Below are positions 56,369-64,000 of a stretch of 64,000 bases of DNA, in pieces. Below the pieces are notes generated by a model, which was not told the origin of the DNA, did no database searches, and saw only the letters and a program-made list of their open reading frames with translations. The stretch comes from Phocoena phocoena. Its lineage: Eukaryota > Chordata > Mammalia > Artiodactyla > Phocoenidae. The stretch is taken from NCBI RefSeq assembly GCF_963924675.1, contig NC_089240.1, positions 119,727,680 to 119,791,679 on the forward strand, given 5' to 3'. Position 1 is the stretch's first letter, and each line of letters opens with the position of its first letter. Made by a program: the position numbers and the translations under genes.

Positions 56369-58011
56369 TGGAAGTCTCTTTGAGAGCTCCTGCCAATTGA
56401 TATTACGTGAGGCTGGGAGGTCTCTCATGGACCAATGTCCTGAACTCGTCTCTCCCACCTCAGAGGCATAGGCCTGATGCCTGGCCAGAGCACCAAGACC
56501 CTGTCATCCACATGGCTCAGAATAAAAGGGAGAAAAGAAAGAAAGAAAGAAAAAATAAAGTTATTAAAATGAAAAATAATTATTAGAAATTTAAAAATTA
56601 AAAAGTAATTTAAAAGAAAGAATGAAGAGAGCAACAAAACCATAATGCAAATCCACCAATTATAACAAGCACTAAGGAGTATACTAAAAAAAAAAAAAAA
56701 ATCCAAAAATGGATGGACAAAACCATAGAACTAGTGGTAAAAGCAAAGCCATACAGACAAAGTCACACACAGAAGCATACACATACACCCTCACAAAAGG
56801 AGAAAAAGGAAATATAATATATCATTGCTCCCAAATTCTACCACCTTTATATGGGATGATTCGTTGTCTATTCAGGTATTCCACAGATGCAGAGTACATC
56901 AAGTTGGTTGTGGAGATTAATCCGCTGCTCCTGAGGCTGCTGGGAGAAATTTCCCTTTCTGTTCTTTGTTCGCACAGCTCCCAGGGTTCAGCTTCGGATT
57001 TGGCACCGCCTCTACTTGTAGGTCGCCTGAGGGCATCGCTCAGGACGGGTTTAAAGGAAGAGCTGATTTGCGGGCTTTGGCTCACTCAGGCCAGGGGGAG
57101 GGAGGGGCATGGAGTGCGGGGCGAGCCTGTGGTGGCAGAGGCTGGTGGGATGTTGCACCAGCCTGAGGTGCCGTGTGTTCTCCCGGGGAAATTGTCCCTG
57201 GATCACGGCACTCTGGCAGTGGCAGGCTGCACAGGCTCCCCGGAAGGGGGGTGTGGATAGTGACCTGTGCTCGCACACAGGCTTCTTGGTGATGGCAGCA
57301 GCAGCCTTAGCATCTCATGCCTGTCTCTGTGGTTTGTGCTTTTAACCATGGCTCGCACCCATCTCTGGAGCTCCTTTAAGCAGCACTCTTAATCCCCTCT
57401 CCTCGCGCACCAGGAAACAAAGAAGGAAGAAAAAATCTCTTTCCTCTTCGACAGGTCCAGACTTTTTCTTGGGCTCCCTCCCGGCTAGCTGTGGCACACT
57501 AGCCCCTTTTAGGCTGTATTCACGTGGCCAACACCGGTCCTCTCCCTGGGATCCGACCAAAGCCTGAACCTCAGCTCCCAGCCCCCATGCGCCCTGGTGG
57601 GGGAGCAGACAAGCCTCTCAGGCTGGTGAGTGCTGGTCGGTACCGATCCTCTGTGTGGAAGTCTCTCTGCTTTGCCCTCTGCAACCCTGTTGCTGCTCTC
57701 TCCTCCACGGCTCTGAAGCTTCCTCCCTCTGCCACCCGCAGTCTCCAACCATGAAGGGGCTTCTAGTGTGTGGAAACCTTTCCTCCTTCACAGCTCCCTC
57801 CCAGTGGTGCAGGTGCCTTCCCTATTCTTTTGTCTCTGTTTATTCTTTTTTCATTTGCCCTACCCAGGTACGTGGGGAGTTTCTTGCCTTTTGGGAGGTC
57901 TGAGGTCTTCTGCCAGTGTTCAGTAGGTGTTCTGTCGGAGTTGTTCCACATGTAGATGTATTTCTGATGTATTTGTGGGGAGGAAGGTGATCTCCGTGAC
58001 TTACTCTTCCA

Positions 58012-58019
58012 CCATCTTG
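58012..58019 (-). promoter_or_regulatory. YY1-type motif at the L1 5' end
   Basis: CCATCTTG on the plus strand (CAAGATGG on the L1 strand), 10 bp from the L1 start. Human L1 has a YY1 site in the same place that sets the start of transcription. Assignment here is by position and sequence only. Confidence 0.45.
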
Positions 58020-58039
58020 AAGCTCCTCCCATAAATCTC

Positions 58040-59899
58040 ATCTTTGCAACCCTTTCCAATTCCCCAAAATCTTCCAATTGGATAAAAAACATTTAAAGTT
58101 CAAAAGGTAGGCCGTTAGTGTAATTTTAATTATTAGTATAACAATAGCTAGAGAGTATACATACTCTACTTAAAAATAATTTGTTAAAATAATTTGCCAA
58201 AACATAGAAAATATAAGTTTTATATGTTAGGCTTCCAGATACTCAAATTTATATTAAGAACTGTCTAAAACTCTCAAAACCTTTATGCTCTGGAAAGAAA
58301 CTCAAATCAAAAAGGTTAGTTTCCAGTGTTAATAATATCCACAATTATGTCATCAATATTAAATATTAAGAAAGCATGCCAAGATAGAAGTGAAAGATGT
58401 CAGATAGAAAACCACCATTTTCTTTCTCATTCGATTCTTGTATTTTTTTGGTCCAGTTTTTGCCTTTGAAGAGAAAAACAGCTATTCAGTATATACTAGA
58501 AAAAAGAAAAAGTACACTTGCTGCAACAGCTGTTGTTGCTGATTTCATAACCCAGCATCTCCTTGGCACATATACAACTCACCAGATTTGCTGATAAATG
58601 TGAGGCATCCTAAGTTGTTAATTTATTGAACACTGTTCTTTAATATCTATGGAAGACTTATACTTTGCTGAGTTTTGAAAATAGTCGAAAATGGATGAAT
58701 CACATTAAATGTTAAAGAATGCCAGTATTTTAATTGCCAACCTGATATTATCAGTTGTGATATGATGTGAAGAGTTTGTTTTTAAATTGAATAAATAAAA
58801 AAGAAACTGTGACACAGTTGAAATGAGAAAAATACTTGGCACACAAGATCTCCATATAAGACAACAATATCAGCAAAGACAATTTAGATAAGAGCTACTG
58901 AAATGGGTTAAAATTTCAGGAAGATTTTCAAGAGCTCCTACAAAGACTTTTGCTGGGTGTTTTAAAACAGGGAAACAGATGGGGAAAATAATCGTCTAAC
59001 GTTTATGTTAATGTAACATAAAACCCCAGTTATCTAGACTGCTTGGGGAATCAGGTGTTTGACTTAATATTTTTTGGTTAGGTGAAAGTTACTCTAAAAC
59101 CCAATTGTATCTCAGCCATTGTTGTTGAAAATTGTTCCAAAGTAGCTGAATAATGCCTAGGGATTATCACTGCAGTTTTCCTTGTGGATCGTGAAATGCT
59201 TCAAGGTCATTATTCTTTGTGGATCTTGCGACATTCTTCAATGCCATAAATTCCAATTGTGCACAACTATGATGATAGAATGGACTCATGGGTGAACCTA
59301 GGATACTCTGGAAATAATTTGTAAAAATAAATATATAATGTGAATTTCTTTTACATTGATTTCCCACTTTCTTTTAAAGCACCGCCCTCCTGTGCCAGCA
59401 GTAAAGGCGATTGTCTTCTGGGCATGGTTTGGGGGTTCTTAGGGAGTCTCCTGACTTCCAAAATGTTCCTAACCACACCTATCACAGTTAGAGATATAGG
59501 AATTTGAAAGTATAAATAATCATTTTAAAATACAGTTATCTCTGGAAAGGCTGACAATTGATTCGTGTATACCATAGTTTAATCTGATGAAATTGCTTTC
59601 TATCAAATAGCTACCTGAGTTTTGTAAACAGATGGAATGGGACTTTTAATTGGGAAAGGGATTTTAGAGCATATAGGATTTCCAGGGAATCATGCAGTGC
59701 CTACATATTAATTAAAGAAAAAAATTACCATTAGAAAGTATTTTTAAACCTCTCATTGTTAAAGTAGCTAATGTTAAATTATCGCACTATTTGGTGACTG
59801 CCCTTTTTACTTACCATCATCCTTTAAAATAGTTCGTATTCTGTGTTGGCAGGACTTTCTTTTTCATAGTGCTCATCATACTTATATGATTATTTAACA
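58040..59899. other. Unique sequence, no gene recognised
   Basis: 1.9 kb without a recognisable repeat or exon. A 65-codon frame at 58397-58594 has no known motif. Confidence 0.5.
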
Positions 59900-60325
59900 T
59901 GTACAGTTAGGCTTTACCATTATATTCACTGTGCTTAGGATAATCCCTTGTGCAGAGTAGCCTTTTAGTAAATATTTGTTGCAAGAATAAATGTATGAAG
60001 TGAAACTATTTGTGAACAGTAAACAGAAGGGGTTTCTATAAATAGCAATTGGTATTATTATTATGTCAAAAGTACTGTGAATATTTAAAAATGAGGAAAT
60101 TGAGGTTCAGAGATGTTACATACGTTCATAACACCCTGGACTTCTCCTTCATAAATTTTTTAAAATTATTATTGAATAACGTATGTTTGTTTATTGTTAC
60201 TCTACACTCTGGATTATAGGTTCTAAGAAGGCAGAGGCCATTGTAGTTCTATTTTGGCTTTGTCACAAAACCTGAGTACCTGTTATTTAGTAACTGACAA
60301 ATACTCGTTGAATAAATCAATGATT
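59900..60325 (+). mobile_element. L2/MIR remnants
   Basis: 59930-60000 (CTTGTGCAGAGTAGCC...AGTAAATATTTGTTGC) looks like an L2 3' end. 60040-60130 (TGAGGAAATTGAGGTTCAGAG) looks like antisense MIR. 60140-60325 (GGTTCTAAGAAGGCAGAGGCC ... ATACTCGTTGAATAAATC) is again L2-like sense. All strongly diverged. Confidence 0.5.
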
Positions 60326-60839
60326 ACAATTCCATTGACAACATTTATCATCTTAATTCAAGTTTTAAGAGAAAAAGACAGAAATGTTTCAGGATATGCA
60401 TGTGTTCATGATTAAAATGTCCATTTACAAATGAAACTTTTATTCCATCCAGTGTCATTCAGCAGCCACATAACTGGTTTTCTGAGATGGTACTTTGTCT
60501 ACAAGATATGGTATAAATTAGATAAGACAATTTACATGAAATTAATAATCATAAATTTTGAGCTACATTGGAAGATATAGCCTATATTTGGAATATTCCA
60601 GCATTAATTTTACTCTATGTACAAGATAGATACTTCACAGGATGTGTATATATATATATATATATATATCATATTTATGTATATATTTACATACTCTGTA
60701 CCCTCACCACATTACAGTATACATTGCTGAATAATTTGGGTGCATATAACGTGCCACAAACTCCAGTTACCAGTTGTCATCTAGGTACTGCACTTCACTT
60801 TAAAGACAAAAATGGGTAGTCCACAGCCCTTGTTCTCAA
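60326..60839. other. Unique sequence with a TA microsatellite
   Basis: No gene recognised. (TA)n lies at 60647-60669, about 11 units. Confidence 0.5.
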
Positions 60840-61420
60840 GTAGATTCCAGTCCAGTGAGAAAGACAGATGCATACACAAATACAATGATGCAATGTATGG
60901 TATAATGGATGTGTATATAAATGATTCATTCTTCTGGAGTGGGGTGAAGTGAATGGAGATGATAAGAGAAAGTAAGAGGAGGAGGTATTTATACTGGTCT
61001 TTGAAGGATGAGTAAGCTTTTATTGTTGAAGTTAATAGTTATAAATATTCCAGGGAGAGAGAATTGCATGGATACTAGTCAGAGCCGTGAAAGAGTTTGT
61101 ATATTTGGAGGAGTTACAGGAGATTATGGAATATACACTGTGGCCAAGTTTTGAAGGGCTTTATATATATCAAGCTAAGAAGTTTGAACTTCATCCAAAG
61201 GCTAGTGGAGAGCTACTGAGTGTGTGAAAGCCAGAGACTGACATAATCAGCAAGTTGTTTTGGTATGATCAGTCTGATAGTGTGGAGGATGGTTTGGGGG
61301 AGGAGTGGAAAAATTGGATGGCGATCAGTATCCAGGTTATTTCAATAACCCAAGTGAGAGATGATGAGAATTTAAATTAGGAAAGTAGCAGTGATGATAA
61401 AGAGGAAAAGAGAAATGAAA
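60840..61420 (+). repeat. Ancient interspersed repeat, family not assigned (copy 2)
   Basis: Blocks GTCTTTGAAGGATGAGTAAGC, TATTCCAGGGAGAGAG, GAAGGGCTTTATATATATCAAGC, GAAGTTTGAACTTCATCC and CAATAACCCAAGTGAGAGATGATG occur in the order of a repeat widespread in mammals. I cannot name the family with confidence. Confidence 0.6.
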
Positions 61421-61494
61421 GATGTGAGAGTGTTTCAGTAGTTTCTGGGGATGGTTTTATTGGTTGCACTAGGGTCAGGTCATATTTTATTCTA

Positions 61495-62190
61495 AATTCT
61501 GTGTTATACTACCTTTTTCTTTAAATTCAATAAACATTACTAATGGTTAACTAATTTACAAAGCTCTGTGCTTGACTCTAGGTAAATAGGCCAATAAGTT
61601 ACACTTTGCCCTCAAGGAGCTCACAGTACACTAGAGACAAACTCTACAGGAGATACACTGGAGGCCACAGTTCACGTTGACTTAAATAAATGGTATTCAG
61701 TAGAGTGTTTACTATAATAGTTTACTATAAGTTATGGGATAGACAAAATATAGCAAGTGGTCAGTTCAACTAGGGAATATCAGGGAATACTTAAAAAGAA
61801 AATGCTTAAACTCCAGGAGTCTCTCAGGGAGAGAGGTTGAGGATGGCATTCCATACAGTTAATATAAGGAAGAAATGAGATAGATGAATGTTCAGGGATA
61901 TATTTTAAGAGCCTTGTATGCCATGTTTAGGAATTTGGGTATATTTTTGTTAACTTGTTATGAAAACTTGATGGCTTTTAAGCAGAAGACAGATTAGATC
62001 AGCTCTGGTCTTCAAAATGTCTTCAGATTAGAGGGTGGAGTTCAGACTGGAGAGGTCCAATCCTAGAAACCCAGAGACCATCTAGGCAGCTATTTTGGTA
62101 TTCCAGGAGAGAGACAAGGAGGCCTAGGATGGGGTGATAGCAGTTAGGATATAGAGGAAAAGATGAATTTAGGAAGTAAAAACTACTAGA
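61495..62190 (+). repeat. Ancient interspersed repeat, family not assigned (copy 3)
   Basis: Starts with an L2-antisense-like block (CTCTGTGCTTGACTCTAGG ... CCTCAAGGAGCTCACAG), then AAGAGCCTTGTATGCCATG, GATGGCTTTTAAGCAGAAGACAG and TTCCAGGAGAGAGACAAGGAGGCC. Several blocks match copy 2 in the same order. Confidence 0.6.
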
Positions 62191-62729
62191 CTTGATATGG
62201 TAGTTGTGGGAGAAGGAACATTCTAAAATGTCTCCCAACACAACAGAATTTTTTAAAAATATGCAATACTGGAGACACCAACATGGAAGGAAGCCAAACC
62301 TGACTGAGAATGTCTTATAATCTGTGTATGGCTGTAGTTTCTGTGAAACGACTACCTTCTATGGAAAATGACAGGGAGGCATGTGACAACATACCCTCAA
62401 ATACTATTTCTAAGTAGCATCATGACTGTGGCACCCAAACTGGACTTTCAATCTAAGTCAGGCTATAAGTAGCACCGTGAATAATTTGTTGTAGTTGACA
62501 GACACGTAATAAGAAAAAAAAATTTTACATGTATTCATTTGCTGAAATCAGCCTCCTCATTATCTTGCAGTTGGGTGTGAGATACCTAAAATAATGGGGC
62601 CATCTGTAGGAAATCTTACAAACATTAAATAGAAAATGCAGTTGACATGCTGACATTAAAAATGTCTACCACAAGTTGGTTCTTAAAATACCGCCTACCT
62701 GACAAATGGCATATGATAGAAAAGAGATA
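62191..62729. other. Unique sequence, nothing recognised
   Basis: No supported feature. Confidence 0.5.
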
Positions 62730-62960
62730 TAGTGATCAGGAGTAGATATCTCAGTGCTGAGACCAAGGACTTCGCACATGCCTGGGTTTGGTGATGAGTT
62801 TGGACCTTTGGCAAGTTACTTAGCTTGATTTTTTACTCTCTTGAATTTGACTTTCTGAGCTTGATTTTCTACATATGTAGATTAGGGTTGAGGATGATGA
62901 TAATATTTTCTGCCTAGAATTCTTTTGATGATTAACTTATACTGCCTGTGTGAAGTTTTG
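62730..62960 (+). mobile_element. MIR SINE remnant
   Basis: Sense MIR with CTGGGTTTGGTGATGAG, CCTTTGGCAAGTTACTTAGC and GATGATGATAATATTTTCTGCC. A stretch at 62830-62870 repeats (ACTCTCTTGAATTTGACTTTC / GAGCTTGATTTTCTAC), suggesting a local duplication. Confidence 0.65.
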
Positions 62961-63049
62961 CTAATATGGTTGTTAATACAACTGAAGAAGCAATAAATGC
63001 TAACATTTTATTGTCTGGTACTATGAAGAAAATAAATATATGGAACAAA

Positions 63050-63135
63050 ATAAAAGAAGCAAAGAGAGAAAAGAAGAAGGAAAGGGAGAGAGGGGGAGGA
63101 GAGAGAGAGGGAAGAAAGAGAGAGGAAGAAAATTA
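63050..63135. repeat. Purine-rich (GA)n low-complexity tract
   Basis: About 85 bp of A and G with GAGAGA and GGGGG runs. Confidence 0.9.
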
Positions 63136-64000
63136 ATAAATGAATAGAAGAAAGAAACAGAAGGAAAGAGGCACAGTAAGCATATGACTAGGGGGTGACC
63201 GAAAGCATTTGAAGTGTTTTCCCTAATATGACAGCATTATAAAGCTGTTCCTACAAATGTAAAATATTATTTTCTAGAATTATAAGAAAACACGGTGGGG
63301 GAACTTATTCTGTTGACACATAGAAGGGAGCACTGAGGCCCAAGGAAAATGGGAGAGTGTCCACCTCTGAAATATGAAAATGGGGAAGGGCACAGCAGGG
63401 GCACTTGAATGCCCCTTAGGTCATGGGGTATGCAGTGCCCCAGGGGGAAGTCTCTTGCTTTGGCAGTTCCCTTGCTGCTTGGCTATGGGGCACGTGAGTG
63501 TTCACTCAGACTGTGTCCAAGGCTGCAATCAACAAAGGATCCTGGAGGTGAGGAGTGGTGAAAATCAATCTTTCAGGGCTCAGAAAGTGCTTTTTGTAGC
63601 TGAATATGACTTATTTATCTTAATCTTTCTGTGGCATAGATATGAGGCAAGCATTATTGATTAAAAACTGAAGAAGTAAAAATCTAAGAGAGAGGGAGGG
63701 AAAGAAAGAGAGAGAGTGCAGGCACAGAAAGAAAGAAAAAGAGAGAGAAGGAAGGAATCCTAATATCCTTGAATTTCAGTCCAGATTTCCTGAGGATGAG
63801 ATAAGCTAACTTTCCCCATTTCCTTTAACTTCCCATTGAGATCTTCTCATGGGGAACTTTCATACTGTCCACTGATACTATCTAATTCAGTCTTTTCAAA
63901 AATTTTCCAAGAACTATTCAGCTGGAATTCATTACATGAGCAAAGTACTTGGATTACATTCCTTAGTAGGTGGGTTTCTCCCCTCTGCCATGTTAGATGG
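63136..64000. other. Unique sequence with a second purine tract
   Basis: GA-rich low-complexity sequence at 63685-63757. A 96-codon open frame (63374-63664, +) has no motif or gene context. Otherwise nothing is recognised up to the window end. Confidence 0.5.

Larger units (their letters stand above)
51571..58029 (-). mobile_element. LINE-1 copy B, complete 5' end, missing 3' end
   Basis: On the minus strand: 5' end at 58029 (GGGAGGAGCTTCAAGATGG), 5'UTR to 55807 with a SINE at 56167-56368, ORF1 55806-54926, ORF2 from 54867 to the break at 51571. Over a hand-compared stretch of about 300 bp (46500-46800 against 52381-52680) copies A and B differ at roughly one base in nine or ten. B has more frame breaks than A. 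Confidence 0.92.
55807..58029 (-). promoter_or_regulatory. L1 5'UTR of copy B with intact 5' end
   Basis: About 2.0 kb of L1 leader without the SINE. It begins with the typical CAAGATGG start and is followed downstream by ORF1. In family members this region is the pol II promoter. It is GC-rich except for an A/T-rich island at 56515-56705. Confidence 0.75.
44846..58039 (-). mobile_element. 13.2-kb double LINE-1 bounded by one 10-bp direct repeat
   Basis: Two L1 copies lie head to tail on the minus strand with nothing between them: copy A (44856-51570) and copy B (51571-58029). CATAAATCTC occurs at 44846-44855, next to A's 3' end, and at 58030-58039, next to B's 5' end. A lacks about 300 bp of its 5' end; B lacks its 3'UTR and the ORF2 end. 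This is the arrangement expected if one full-length L1 had an internal segment tandemly duplicated. The alternative is two separate L1s fused by a deletion, with the outer repeat a coincidence. Confidence 0.75.

Noticed and set aside
63374..63664. 96-codon plus-strand frame with several Cys
   Set aside because: No recognised family and no gene structure around it; likely chance.

Overview
This is mammalian nuclear DNA, most likely from a cetacean (a hippo or other cetruminant lineage is less likely). The tRNA-derived SINEs are of the CHR type. They carry a recognisable pol III A box and B box, and occur in a short form of about 200 bp and a long form of about 320 bp. The young LINE-1 3' ends have the cetartiodactyl form ending in a TGTAAAGCAATTATACTCC-like tail. 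I see no BovB or ruminant-specific SINE and no pig PRE-1 element. I found no host protein-coding exon, tRNA, rRNA, CRISPR array, bacterial gene or virus. The window reads as intergenic or intronic DNA. Every long reading frame I could explain is a decayed LINE-1 frame, part of a SINE, or a microsatellite artefact.

Layout. 1-5.5 kb: a nest of LINE-1 copies. An older L1 carries a Tigger-like DNA transposon, a 27-nt L1 tail, and a 5'-inverted (twin-primed) L1 in almost the same target site. 5.5-13.3 kb: mostly unique DNA with MIR, L2-type and hAT remnants, an L1 inserted into a MIR, and an old L1 3'UTR. 13.3-19.6 kb: an ancient L1M split by a minus-strand L1 that keeps its 5'UTR and ORF1 but has lost about 2.5 kb of ORF2. 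19.6-32 kb: unique DNA, a SINE with an unusual 3' passenger sequence, a GC-rich three-unit tandem repeat, many MIRs, LTR-like elements, and a long CCCT/CCTT tract. 32-44.8 kb: truncated L1s, six CHR SINEs counting those nested in L1s, a MaLR LTR, and MIRs split by younger insertions. 44.85-58.04 kb: a 13.2-kb block of two head-to-tail minus-strand L1s bounded by one 10-bp direct repeat. 58-64 kb: mostly unique DNA, L2/MIR remnants, two copies of an unassigned ancient repeat, and purine-rich low-complexity tracts.

The elements do not act together as a pathway. The useful reading is stratigraphic: nested insertions and target-site duplications (TSDs) give the order of events. The strongest structural observations are the 13.2-kb double L1 inside one candidate TSD, the three copies of one target site at 2.15-2.71 kb, and the SINE carrying about 108 bp of non-SINE sequence before its A-tail. 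I did not find evidence for a previously undescribed biological system. Repeat family names are from memory of consensus sequences and were not checked against a database.
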